Assembly: GCA_963556195.1 (NCBI GenBank)
Contig: CAUVYP010000244.1
Span: 1,860,001 to 1,924,000 of the forward strand
DNA: 64,000 nt
Direction: 5' to 3'
DNA from: Sepiola atlantica
Taxonomy: Eukaryota; Mollusca; Cephalopoda; Sepiida; Sepiolidae
In this document: positions 37,452 to 50,600 of the stretch, in pieces
Layout: each line of letters opens with the position of its first letter
How positions within the stretch are numbered: position 1 is the first letter of the stretch
Translations under genes and position numbers: made by a program
Notes under the pieces: generated by a model
Seen by the model: only the letters and a program-made list of their open reading frames with translations
Told to the model about the DNA's origin: nothing
Databases searched by the model: none

Positions 37452-38009
37452 TTAGCGCGTTTTAAAGTTGATATCGCTTTTGTTTATAACTTCCACATTT
37501 TTTCGTATTGTGCAACGAAACTTTGCAGACAGTCGCGGAGACACATTTTCTACTGAAGTACCAAGTTTCAGAAGTGCAGCTCTTGTACTTCCGGAGATAT
37601 GTCGATACAAACTGAATACGCAAAACATCAACAAAATTAAGCGCGTTTTAAAGTTGATATCGCTTTTGTTTATAACTTCCACATTTATTCGAATTGTGCA
37701 ACGAAACTTTGCAGACAGTCGCGGAGCTACATTTTCTACTGAAGTACCAAGTTTCAGAAGTGCAACTCTTGTACTGCCGGAGATATGTCGATACAAACTG
37801 AATACGCAAAACATCAACAAAATTTAGCGCGTTTTAAAGTTGATATCGCTTTTGTTTATAACTTCCACGTTTATTCGAATTGTGCAACGAAACTTTGCAG
37901 ACAGTCGCGGAGACACATGTTCTACTGAAGTACCAAGTTTCAGAAGTGCAGCTCTTGTACTGCCGGAGATATGTCGATACAAACTGAATACGCAAAACAT
38001 CAACAAAAT
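36894..38009. repeat. Complete a-b-c-d-e-f six-monomer word
   Basis: 36894 a (tttgtagac, gtatttag), 37080 b (atatcttccacattaattc), 37266 c (aactttcac, tctcaaatagg), 37452 d (ttttttcgtattg), 37638 e (ggagctacat, gcaactc), 37824 f (cacgtttattcg). Six types in the order also seen at 39870-40984. The span crosses the end of block D, so the order predates the D duplication. A change from tttagcg to ttaagcg at 37637-37641 removes the usual minus-frame stop and gives a doubled open stretch. Confidence 0.88.
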
Positions 38010-38753
38010 TTAGCGCGTTTTAAAGTTGATATCGCTTTTGTTTATAACTTCCACATTTATTCGAATTGTGCAACGAAACTTTGCAGACAGTCTCGAATAG
38101 GCCTTTTCTACTGAAGTACCAAGTTTCAGAAGTGCAGCTCTTGTACTGCCGGAGATATGTCGATACAAACTGAATACGCAAAACATCAACAAAATTTAGC
38201 GCGTTTTAAAGTTGATATCGCTTTTGTTTTTAACTTCAACATTTATTCGAATTGTGCAACGAAACTTTGCAGACAGTCGCGGAGACACATGTTCTACTGA
38301 AGTACTAAGTTTCAGAAGTGCACCTCTTGTACTGCCGGAGATATGTCGATACAAACTGAATACGCAAAACATCAACAAAATTTAGCGCGTTTTAAAGTTG
38401 ATATCGCTTTTGTTAATAACTTCTTCATTTATTCGAATTGTGCAACGAAACTTTGCAGACAGTCGCTGAGACACATGTTCTACTGAAGTACCAAGTTTCA
38501 GAAGTGCAACTCTTGTACTGCCGGAGATATGTCGATACAAACTGAATACGCAAAACATCAACAAAATTTAGCGCGTTTTAAAGTTTATATCGCTTTTGTT
38601 TATAACTTCCACATTTATTCGAATTGTGCAACGAAACTTTGCAGACAGTCGCGGAGACACATGTTCTACTGAAGTACCAAGTTTCAGAAGTGCAGCTCTT
38701 GTACTGCCGGAGATATGTCGATACAAACTGAATACGCAAAACATCAACAAAAT
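37638..38753. repeat. Six-monomer unit, copy 1 (1,116 bp)
   Basis: e (37638), f (37824), k (38010), a gttttt-aacttcaac monomer with gtactaag and gtgcacctc (38196), a gttaataac monomer with cagtcgctgag (38382), and a tttatatcgc monomer (38568). The same six follow at 38754-39869. The fifth monomer reads ttcttcattt here and aagaccttctac in the second copy; the sixth has gtttatatc here and gttcatatc there. Confidence 0.9.
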
Positions 38754-39869
38754 TTAGCGCATTTTAAAGTTGATATCGCTTTTGTTTATAACTTCCACAT
38801 TTATTCGAATTGTGCAACGAAACTTTGCAGACAGTCGCGGAGCTACATTTTCTACTGAAGTACCAAGTTTCAGAAGTGCAACTCTTGTACTGCCGGAGAT
38901 ATGTCGATACAAACTGAATACGCAAAACATCAACAAAATTTAGCGCGTTTTAAAGTTGATATCGCTTTTGTTTATAACTTCCACGTTTATTCGAATTGTG
39001 CAACGAAACTTTGCAGACAGTCGCGGAGACACATGTTCTACTGAAGTACCAAGTTTCAGAAGTGCAGCTCTTGTACTGCCGGAGATATGTCGATACAAAC
39101 TGAATACGCAAAACATCAACAAAATTTAGCGCGTTTTAAAGTTGATATCGCTTTTGTTTATAACTTCCACATTTATTCGAATTGTGCAACGAAACTTTGC
39201 AGACAGTCTCGAATAGGCCTTTTCTACTGAAGTACCAAGTTTCAGAAGTGCAGCTCTTGTACTGCCGGAGATATGTCGATACAAACTGAATACGCAAAAC
39301 ATCAACAAAATTTAGCGCGTTTTAAAGTTGATATCGCTTTTGTTTTTAACTTCAACATTTATTCGAATTGTGCAACGAAACTTTGCAGACAGTCGCGGAG
39401 ACACATGTTCTACTGAAGTACTAAGTTTCAGAAGTGCACCTCTTGTACTGCCGGAGATATGTCGATACAAACTGAATACGCAAAACATCAACAAAATTTA
39501 GCGCGTTTTAAAGTTGATATCGCTTTTGTTAAGACCTTCTACATTTATTCGAATTGTGCAACGAAACTTTGCAGACAGTCGCTGAGACACATGTTCTACT
39601 GAAGTACCAAGTTTCAGAAGTGCAACTCTTGTACTGCCGGAGATATGTCGATACAAACTGAATACGCAAAACATCAACAAAATTTAGCGCGTTTTAAAGT
39701 TCATATCGCTTTTGTTTATAACTTCCACATTTATTCGAATTGTGCAACGAAACTTTGCAGACAGTCGCGGAGACACATGTTCTACTGAAGTACCAAGTTT
39801 CAGAAGTGCAGCTCTTGTACTGCCGGAGATATGTCGATACAAACTGAATACGCAAAACATCAACAAAAT
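38754..39869. repeat. Six-monomer unit, copy 2 (1,116 bp)
   Basis: Tandem copy of 37638-38753 in the same order. The first word resumes directly after it with an a monomer at 39870. Confidence 0.9.
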
Positions 39870-40054
39870 TTAGCGCATTTTAAAGTTGATATCGCTTTTG
39901 TTTATAACTTCCACATTTATTCGAATTGTGCAACGAAACTTTGTAGACAGTCGCGGAGACACATTTTCTACTGAATATTTAGTTTCAGAAGTGCAGCTCT
40001 TGTACTGCCGGAGATATGTCGATACAAACTGAATACGCAAAACATCAACAAAAT
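39870..40054. repeat. 185-bp type-a monomer (one-base deletion)
   Basis: Reads ctactgaatatttag where other a monomers have ctactgaagtatttag with one base more in the gaagt stretch (near 39975). The same deletion is present at 41357-41541 and 48983-49167, so it marks a descent group of a monomers. Confidence 0.88.
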
Positions 40055-41356
40055 TTAGCGCGTTTTAAAGTTGATATCGCTTTTGTTTATATCTTCCACA
40101 TTAATTCGAATTGTGCAACGAAACTTTCCAGACAGTCTCGAATAGGCCTCCTCTACTGAAGTACCAAGTTTCAGAAGTGCAGCTCTTGTACTGCCGGAGA
40201 TATGTCGATACAAACTGAATACGCAAAACATCAACAAAACTTAGCGCGTTTTAAAGTTGATATCGCTTTTGTTTATAACTTTCACATTTATTCGAATTGT
40301 GCAACGAAACTTTGCAGACAGTCTCAAATAGGCCTTTTCTGCTGAAGTACCAAGTTTCAGAAGTGCACCTCTTGTACTGCCGGAGATATGTCGATACAAA
40401 CTGAATACGCAAAACATCAACAAAATTTAGCGCGTTTTAAAGTTGATATCGCTTTTGTTTATAACTTCCACATTTTTTTGTATTGTGCAACGAAACTTTG
40501 CAGACAGTCGCGGAGACACATTTTCTACTGAAGTACACAGTTTCAGAAGTGCAGCTCTTGTACTGCCGGAGATATGTCGATACAAACTGAATACGCAAAA
40601 CATCAACAAAATTTAGCGCGTTTTAAAGTTGATATCGCTTTTGTTTATAACTTCCACATTTATTCGAATTGTGCAACGAAACTTTGCAGACAGTCGCGGA
40701 GCTACATTTTCTACTGAAGTACCAAGTTTCAGAAGTGCAACTCTTGTACTGCCGGAGATATGTCGATACAAACTGAATACGCAAAACATCAACAAAATTT
40801 AGCGCGTTTTAAAGTTGATATCGCTTTTGTTTATAACTTCCACGTTTATTCGAATTGTGCAACGAAACTTTGCAGACAGTCGCGGAGACACATTTTCTAC
40901 TGAAGTACCAAGTTTCAGAAGTGCAGCTCTTGTACTGCCGGAGATATGTCGATACAAACTGAATACGCAAAACATCAACAAAATTTAGCGCGTTTTAAAG
41001 TTGATATCGCTTTTGTTTATAACTTCAACATTTATTCGAATTGTGCAACGAAACTTAGTAGACAGTCGCGGAGACACATTTTCTACTGAAGTATTTAGTT
41101 TGAGAAGTGCAGCTCTTGTACTGCCGGAGATATGTCGATACAAACTGAATACGCAAAACATCAACAAAATTTAGCGCGTTTTAAAGTTGATATCGCTTTT
41201 GTTTATATCTTCTACATTAATTCGAATTGTGCAACGAAACTTTGCAGACAGTCGCGGAGACACATGTTCTACTGAAGTACCAAGTTTCAGAAGTGCAGCT
41301 CTTGTACTGCCGGAGATATGTCGATACAAACTGAATACGCAAAACATCAACAAAAT

Positions 41357-41541
41357 TTAGCGCATTTTAAAGTTGATATCGCTTTTGTTTATAACTTCCA
41401 CATTTATTCGAATTGTGCAACTAAACTTTGTAGACAGTCGCGGAGACACATTTTCTACTGAATATTTAGTTTCAGAAGTGCAGCTCTTGTACTGCCGGAG
41501 ATATGTCGATACAAACTGAATACGCAAAACATCAACAAAAT
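41357..41541. repeat. 185-bp type-a monomer (shared deletion)
   Basis: Same one-base deletion as at 39870, near 41462, with a further private gcaactaaac. Its partner in block F is 48983-49167. Confidence 0.88.
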
Positions 41542-42471
41542 TTAGCGCGTTTTAAAGTTGATATCGCTTTTGTTTATATCTTCCACATTAATTTGAATTG
41601 TGCAACGAAACTTTCCAGACAGTCTCGAATAGGCCTCCTCTACTGAAGTACCAAGTTTCAGAAGTGCAGCTCTTGTACTGCCGGAGATATGTCGATACAA
41701 ACTGAATACGCAAAACATCAACAAAATTTAGCGCGTTTTAAAGTTGATATCGCTTTTGTTTATAACTTTCACATTTATTCGAATTGTGCAACGAAACTTT
41801 GCAGACAGTCTCAAATAGGCCTTTTCTGCTGAAGTACCAAGTTTCAGAAGTGCACCTCTTGTACTGCCGGAGATATGTCGATACAAACTGAATACGCAAA
41901 ACATCAACAAAATTTAGCGCGTTTTAAAGTTGATATCGCTTTTGTTTATAACTTCCACATTTATTCGAATTGTGCAACGAAACTTTGCAGACAGTCGCGG
42001 AGCTACATTTTCTACTGAAGTACCAAGTTTCAGAAGTGCAACTCTTGTACTGCCGGAGATATGTCGATACAAACTGAATACGCAAAACATCAACAAAATT
42101 TAGCGCGTTTTAAAGTTGATATCGCTTTTGTTTATAACTTCCACGTTTATTCGAATTGTGCAACGAAACTTTGCAGACAGTCGCTGAGACACATGTTCTA
42201 CTGAAGTACCAAGTTTCAGAAGTGCAGCTCTTGTACTGCCGGAGATATGTCGATACAAACTGAATACGCAAAACATCAACAAAATTTAGCGCGTTTTAAA
42301 GTTGATATCGCTTTTGTTTATAACTTCAACATTTATTCGAATTGTGCAACGAAACTTAGTAGACAGTCGCGGAGACACATTTTCTACTGAAGTATTTAGT
42401 TTGAGAAGTGCAGCTCTTGTACTGCCGGAGATATGTCGATACAAACTGAATACGCAAAACATCAACAAAAT

Positions 42472-42658
42472 TTAGCGCGTTTTAAAGTTGATATCGCTTT
42501 TGTTTATATCTTCTACATTAATTCGAATTGTGCAACGAAACTTTGCAGACAGTCTCGAATAGGCCTCCTCTACTGAAGTACCAAGTTTCAGAAGTGCAGC
42601 TCTTGTACTGCCGGAGATATGTCGATACAAACTGAATACGACAAAACATCACCAAAAT
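42472..42658. repeat. 187-bp type-b monomer with inserted base
   Basis: Reads atacgacaaaacatc instead of atacgcaaaacatc, an extra A near 42641. The block F partner at 50098 lacks it, which makes block F one base shorter than E and dates the insertion after the duplication (or its loss in F). Confidence 0.9.
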
Positions 42659-45600
42659 TTAGCGCGTTTTAAAGTGGATATCGCTTTTGTTTATAACTTT
42701 CACATTTATTCGAATTGTGCAACGAAACTTTCCAGACAGTCTCAAATAGGCCTTTTCTGCTGAAGTACCAAGTTTCCGAAGTGCACCTCTTGTACTGCCG
42801 GAGATATGTCGATACAAACTGAATACGCAAAACATCAACAAAATTTAGCGCGTTTTAAAGTTGATATCGCTTTTGTTTATAACTTCCACATTTATTCGAA
42901 TTGTGCTACGAAACTTTGCAGACAGTCGCGGAGACACATTTTCTACTGAAGTACCAAGTCTCAGAAGTGCAGCTCTTGTACTGCCGGAGATATGTCGATA
43001 CAAACTGAATACGCAAAACATCAACAAAATTTAGCGCGTTTTAAAGTTGATATCGCTTTTGTTTATAACTTCCACGTTTATTCGAATTGTGCAACGAAAC
43101 CTTGCAGACAGTCGCGGAGACACATGTTCTACTGAAGTACCAAGTCTCAGAAGTGCAGCTTTTGTACTGCCGGAGATATGTCGATACAAACTGAATACGC
43201 AAAACATCAACAAAATTTAGCGCGTTTTAAAGTTGATATCGCTTTTGTTTATAACTTCCACATTTATTCGAATTGTGCAACGAAACTTTGCAGACAGTCG
43301 CGGAGACACATTTTCTGCTGAAGTACCAAGTTTCAGAAGTGCAGCTCTTGTACTGCCGGAGATATGTCGATACAAACTGAATACGCAAAACATCAACAAA
43401 ATTTAGCGCGTTTTAAAGTTGATATTGCTTTTGTTTATAACTTCCACATTTATTCGAATTGTGCAACGAAACTTTGCAGACAGTCGCGGAGACACATTTT
43501 CTACTAGAGTACCAAGTTTCAGAAGTGCAGCTCTTGTACTGCCGGAGATATGTCGATACAAACTGAATACGCAAAACATCAACAAAATTTAGCGCGTTTT
43601 AAAGTTGATATCGCTTTTGTTTATAACTTCCACATTTATTCGAATTGTGCAACGAAACTTTGTAGACGGTCGCGGAGACACATTTTCTACTGAAGTATTT
43701 AGTTTCAGAAGTGCAGCTCTGGTACTGCCGGAGATATGTCGATACAAACTGAATACGCAAAACATCAACAAAATTTAGCGCGTTTTAAAGTTGATATCGC
43801 TTTTGTTTATATCTTCCACATTAATTCGAATTGTGCAACGAAACTTTGCAGACAGTCTCGAATAGGCCTCCTCTACTGAAGTACCAAGTTTCAGAAGTGC
43901 AGCTCTAGTACTGCCGGAGATATGTCGATACAAACTGAATACGCAAAACATCAACAAAAGTTTGCGCGTTTTAAAGTTGATATAGCTTTTGTTTATAACT
44001 TCCACATTTATTCGAATTGTGCAACGAAACTTTGCAAGCAGTCTCGAATAGGCCTTTTCTACTGAAGTACCAAGTTTCAGAAGTGCAGCTCTTGTACTGC
44101 CGGAGATATGTCGATACAAACTGAATACGCAAAACATCAACAAAATTTAGCGCGTTTTAAAGTTGATATCGCTTTTGTTTATAACTTCCACATTTATTCG
44201 AATTGTGCAACGAAACTTTGCAGACAGTCTGGAATAGGCCTTTTTTACTGAAGTACCAAGTGGCAGAAGTGCAGCTCTTGTACTGCCGGAGATATGTCGA
44301 TACAAACTGAATACGCAAAACATCAACAAAATTTAGCACGTTTTAAAGTTGATATCGCTTTTGTTTATAACTTCTACATTTATTCGAATTGTGTAACGAA
44401 ACTTTGCAGACAGTCGCGGAGACACATGTTCTACTGAAGTACCAAGTTTCAGAAGTGCAACTCTTGTACTGCCGGAGATATGTCGATACAAACTGAATAC
44501 GCAAAACATCAACAAAATTTAGCGCGTTTTAAAGTTGATATCGCTTTTGTTTATAACTTCCAGATTTATTCGAATTGTGCAACGAAACTTTGCAGACAGT
44601 CGCGGAGACACATGTTCTACTGAAGTACCAAGTTTCAGAAGTGCAGCTCTTGTACTGCCGGAGATATGTCGATACAAACTGAATACGCAAAACATCAACA
44701 AAATTTAGCGCGTTTTAAAGTTGATATCGCTTTTGTTTATAACTTCCACATTTATTCGAATTGTGCAACGAAACTTTGTAGACAGTCGCGGAGACACATT
44801 TTCTACTGAAGTATTTAGTTTCAGAAGTGCAGCTCTTGTACTGCCGGAGATATGTCGATACAAACTGAATACGCAAAACATCAACAAAATTTAGCGCGTT
44901 TTAAAGTTGATATCGCTTTTGTTTATAATTTTCACATTTATTCGAATTGTGCAACGAAACTTTGCAGACAGTCTCAAATAGGCCTTTTCTGCTGAAGTAC
45001 CAAGTTTCAGAAGTGCACCTCTTGTACTGCCGGAGATATGTCGATACAAACTGAATACGCAAAACATCAACAAAATTTAGCGCGTTTTAAAGTTGATATC
45101 GCTTTTGTTTATAACTTCCACATTTATTCGAATTGTGCAACGAAACTTTGCAGACAGTCTCAAATAGGCCTTTTCTGCTGAAGTACCAAGTTTCAGAAGT
45201 GCACCTTTTGTACTGCCGGAGATATGTCGATACAAACTGAATACGCAAAACATCAACAAAATTTAGCGCGTTTTAAAGTTGATATCGCTTTTGTTTACAA
45301 CTTCCACATTTTTTCGTATTGTGCAACGAAACTTTGCAGACAGTCGCGGAGACACATTTTCTACTGAAGTACCAAGTTTCAGAAGTGCAGCTCTTGTACT
45401 GCCGGAGATATGTCGATACAAACTGAATACGCAAAACATCAACAAAATTTAGCGCGTTTTAAAGTTGATATCGCTTTTGTTTATAACTTCAACATTTATT
45501 CGAATTGTGCAACGAAACTTTGCAGACAGTCGCGGAGACACATTTTCTACTGAAGTACCAAGTTTCAGAAGTGCAACTCTTGTACTGCCGGAGATATGTC

Positions 45601-47680
45601 GATACAAACTGAATACGCAAAACATCAACAAAATTTAGCGCGTTTTAAAGTTGATATCGCTTTTGTTTATAACTTCCACGTTTATTCGAATTGTGCAACG
45701 AAACTTTGCAGACAGTCGCGGAGACACATTTTCTACTGAAGTACCAAGTTTCAGAAGTGCAGCTTTTGTACTGCCGGAGATATGTCGATACAAACTGAAT
45801 ACGCAAAACATCAACAAAATTTAGCGCGTTTTAAAGTTGATATCGCTTTTGTTTATAACTTCCACATTTATTCGAATTGTGCAACGAAACTTTGTAGACA
45901 GTCGCGGAGACACATTTTCCACTGCAGTACCAAGTTTCAGAAGTGCAGCTCTGGTACTGCCGGAGATATGTCGATACAAACTGAATACGCAAAACATCAA
46001 CAAAATTTAGCGCGTTTTAAAGTTGATATCGCTTTTGTTTATATCTTCCACATTAATTCGAATTGTGCAACGAAACTTTGCAGACAGTCGCGGAGACACA
46101 TTTTCTACTGAAGTACCAAGTTTCAGAAGTGCATCTCTTGTACTGCCGGAGATATGTCGATACAAACTGAATACGCAAAACATCAACAAAATTTAGCGCG
46201 TTTTAAAGTTGATATCGCTTTTGTTTATAACTTCCACGTTTATTCGAATTGTGCAACGAAACCTTGCAGACAGTCGCAGAGACACATTTTCTACTGAAGT
46301 ACCAAGTCTCAGAAGTGCAGCTTTTGTACTGCCGGAGATATGTCGATACAAACTGAATACGCAAAACCTCAACAAAATTTAGCGCGTTTTAAAGTTGATA
46401 TCCCTTTTGTTTATAACTTCCACATTTATTCGAATTGTGCCACGAAACTTTGTAGACAGTCGCGGAGACACATTTTCTACTGAAGTACCAAGTTTCAGAA
46501 GTGCAGCTCTTGTACTGTCGGAGATATGTCGATACAAACTGAATACGCAAAACATCAACAAAATTTAGCGCGTTTTAAAGTTGATAACGCTTTTGTTTAT
46601 AACTTCCACATTTATTCGAATTGTGCAACGAAACTTTGCAGACAGTCTCGAATAGGCCTTTTCTACTGAAGTACCAAGTTTCAGAAGTGCAGCTCTTGTA
46701 CTGCCGGAGATATGTCGATACAAACTGAATACGCAAAACATCAACAAAATTTAGCGCGTTTTAAAGTTGATATCGCTTTTGTTTATAACTTCCACATTTA
46801 TTCGAATTTCGCCACGAAACTTTGCAGACAGTCGCGGAGACACATTTTCTACTGAAGTACCAAGTTTCAGAAGTGCAGCTCTTGTACTGCCGGAGATATG
46901 TCGATACAAACTGAATACGCAAAACATCAACAAAATTTAGCGCGTTTTAAAGTTGATATCGCTTTTGTTTATAACTTCCACATTTATTCGAATTGTGCAA
47001 CAAAACTTTGCAGACAGTCGCGGAGACACATGTCCTACTGCAGTACCATGTTTCAGAAGTGCAGCTCTTGTACTGCCGGAGATATCTCGATACAAACTGA
47101 ATACGCAAAACATCAACAAAATTTAGCGCGTTTTAAAGTTGATATCGCTTTTGTTTATAACTTCCACATTTATTCGAATTGTGCAACGAAACTTTGCAGA
47201 CAGTCCTGAATAGGCCTCCTCTACTGAAGTACCAAGTTTCAGAAGTGCAGCTCTTGTACTGCCGGAGATATGTCGATACAAACTGAATACGCAAAACATC
47301 AACAAGATTTAGCGCGTTTTAAAGTTGATATCGCTTTTGTTTATAACTTCCACATTTATTCGAATTGTGCCACGAAACTTTGCAGACAGTCGCGGAGACA
47401 CATTTTCTACTGAAGTACCAAGTTTCAGAAGTGCAGCTCTTGTACTGCCGGAGACATGTCGATACAAACTGAATACGCAAAACATCACCAAAATTTAGCG
47501 CGTTTTAAAGTTGATATCGCTTTTGTTTATAACTTCCAGATTTATTCGAATTGTGCAACGAAACTTTGCAGACAGTCGCGGAGACACATGTTCTACTGAA
47601 GTACCAAGTTTCAGAAGTGCAGCTCTTGTACTGCCGGAGATATGTCGATACAAACTGAATACGCAAAACATCAACAAAAT

Positions 47681-50600
47681 TTAGCGCGTTTTAAAGTTGA
47701 TATCGCTTTTGTTTATATCTTCCACATTAATTCGAATTGTGCAACGAAACTTTCCAGACAGTCTCGAATAGGCCTCCTCTACTGAAGTACCAAGTTTCAG
47801 AAGTGCAGCTCTTGTACTGCCGGAGATATGTCGATACAAACTGAATACGCAAAACATCAACAAAACTTAGCGCGTTTTAAAGTTGATATCGCTTTTGTTT
47901 ATAACTTTCACATTTATTCGAATTGTGCAACGAAACTTTGCAGACAGTCTCAAATAGGCCTTTTCTGCTGAAGTACCAAGTTTCAGAAGTGCACCTCTTG
48001 TACTGCCGGAGATATGTCGATACAAACTGAATACGCAAAACATCAACAAAATTTAGCGCGTTTTAAAGTTGATATCGCTTTTGTTTATAACTTCCACATT
48101 TTTTTGTATTGTGCAACGAAACTTTGCAGACAGTCGCGGAGACACATTTTCTACTGAAGTACCAAGTTTCAGAAGTGCAGCTCTTGTACTGCCGGAGATA
48201 TGTCGATACAAACTGAATACGCAAAACATCAACAAAATTTAGCGCGTTTTAAAGTTGATATCGCTTTTGTTTATAACTTCCACATTTATTCGAATTGTGC
48301 AACGAAACTTTGCAGACAGTCGCGGAGCTACATTTTCTACTGAAGTACCAAGTTTCAGAAGTGCAACTCTTGTACTGCCGGAGATATGTCGATACAAACT
48401 GAATACGCAAAACATCAACAAAATTTAGCGCGTTTTAAAGTTGATATCGCTTTTGTTTATAACTTCCACGTTTATTCGAATTGTGCAACGAAACTTTGCA
48501 GACAGTCGCGGAGACACATTTTCTACTGAAGTACCAAGTTTCAGAAGTGCAGCTCTTGTACTGCCGGAGATATGTCGATACAAACTGAATACGCAAAACA
48601 TCAACAAAATTTAGCGCGTTTTAAAGTTGATATCGCTTTTGTTTATAACTTCAACATTTATTCGAATTGTGCAACGAAACTTAGTAGACAGTCGCGGAGA
48701 CACATTTTCTACTGAAGTATTTAGTTTGAGAAGTGCAGCTCTTGTACTGCCGGAGATATGTCGATACAAACTGAATACGCAAAACATCAACAAAATTTAG
48801 CGCGTTTTAAAGTTGATATCGCTTTTGTTTATATCTTCTACATTAATTCGAATTGTGCAACGAAACTTTGCAGACAGTCGCGGAGACACATGTTCTACTG
48901 AAGTACCAAGTTTCAGAAGTGCAGCTCTTGTACTGCCGGAGATATGTCGATACAAACTGAATACGCAAAACATCAACAAAATTTAGCGCATTTTAAAGTT
49001 GATATCGCTTTTGTTTATAACTTCCACATTTATTCGAATTGTGCAACTAAACTTTGTAGACAGTCGCGGAGACACATTTTCTACTGAATATTTAGTTTCA
49101 GAAGTGCAGCTCTTGTACTGCCGGAGATATGTCGATACAAACTGAATACGCAAAACATCAACAAAATTTAGCGCGTTTTAAAGTTGATATCGCTTTTGTT
49201 TATATCTTCCACATTAATTCGAATTGTGCAACGAAACTTTCCAGACAGTCTCGAATAGGCCTCCTCTACTGAAGTACCAAGTTTCAGAAGTGCAGCTCTT
49301 GTACTGCCGGAGATATGTCGATACAAACTGAATACGCAAAACATCAACAAAATTTAGCGCGTTTTAAAGTTGATATCGCTTTTGTTTATAACTTTCACAT
49401 TTATTCGAATTGTGCAACGAAACTTTGCAGACAGTCTCAAATAGGCCTTTTCTGCTGAAGTACCAAGTTTCAGAAGTGCACCTCTTGTACTGCCGGAGAT
49501 ATGTCGATACAAACTGAATACGCAAAACATCAACAAAATTTAGCGCGTTTTAAAGTTGATATCGCTTTTGTTTATAACTTCCACATTTATTCGAATTGTG
49601 CAACGAAACTTTGCAGACAGTCGCGGAGCTACATTTTCTACTGAAGTACCAAGTTTCAGAAGTGCAACTCTTGTACTGCCGGAGATATGTCGATACAAAC
49701 TGAATACGCAAAACATCAACAAAATTTAGCGCGTTTTAAAGTTGATATCGCTTTTGTTTATAACTTCCACGTTTATTCGAATTGTGCAACGAAACTTTGC
49801 AGACAGTCGCTGAGACACATGTTCTACTGAAGTACCAAGTTTCAGAAGTGCAGCTCTTTTACTGCCGGAGATATGTCGATACAAACTGAATACGCAAAAC
49901 ATCAACAAAATTTAGCGCGTTTTAAAGTTGATATCGCTTTTGTTTATAACTTCAACATTTATTCGAATTGTGCAACGAAACTTAGTAGACAGTCGCGGAG
50001 ACACATTTTCTACTGAAGTATTTAGTTTGAGAAGTGCAGCTCTTGTACTGCCGGAGATATGTCGATACAAACTGAATACGCAAAACATCAACAAAATTTA
50101 GCGCGTTTTAAAGTTGATATCGCTTTTGTTTATATCTTCTACATTAATTCGAATTGTGCAACGAAACTTTGCAGACAGTCTCGAATAGGCCTCCTCTACT
50201 GAAGTACCAAGTTTCAGAAGTGCAGCTCTTGTACTGCCGGAGATATGTCGATACAAACTGAATACGCAAAACATCACCAAAATTTAGCGCGTTTTAAAGT
50301 GGATATCGCTTTTGTTTATAACTTTCACATTTATTCGAATTGTGCAACGAAACTTTGCAGACAGTCTCAAATAGGCCTTTTCTGCTGAAGTACCAAGTTT
50401 CCGAAGTGCACCTCTTGTACTGCCGGAGATATGTCGATACAAACTGAATACGCAAAACATCAACAAAATTTAGCGCGTTTTAAAGTTGATATCGCTTTTG
50501 TTTATAACTTCCACATTTATTCGAATTGTGCTACGAAACTTTGCAGACAGTCGCGGAGACACATTTTCTACTGAAGTACCAAGTCTCAGAAGTGCAGCTC

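Larger units (their letters stand above)
40055..47680. repeat. Large higher-order block E (41 monomers, 7,626 bp)
   Basis: Begins b-c-d-e-f-a, then a b-like chimera, a (185 bp), b, c, e, f, a, b. A long middle part follows (42845-46750) with variants such as tactagagtacc, ttgatatagc, aagcagtctcg and accaagtggcag, and E ends gcgcc-g-h-i plus one monomer (46751-47680). Block F repeats all of it. Differences I can see from F: gtacacag/gtaccaag, aatttgaattg/attcgaattg, ctcttgtac/ctcttttac, acgacaaaac/acgcaaaac, tttccagac/tttgcagac at 42730, gcttttg/gctcttg, tttctac/tttccac. That is about seven changes in 7.6 kb. Confidence 0.93.
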
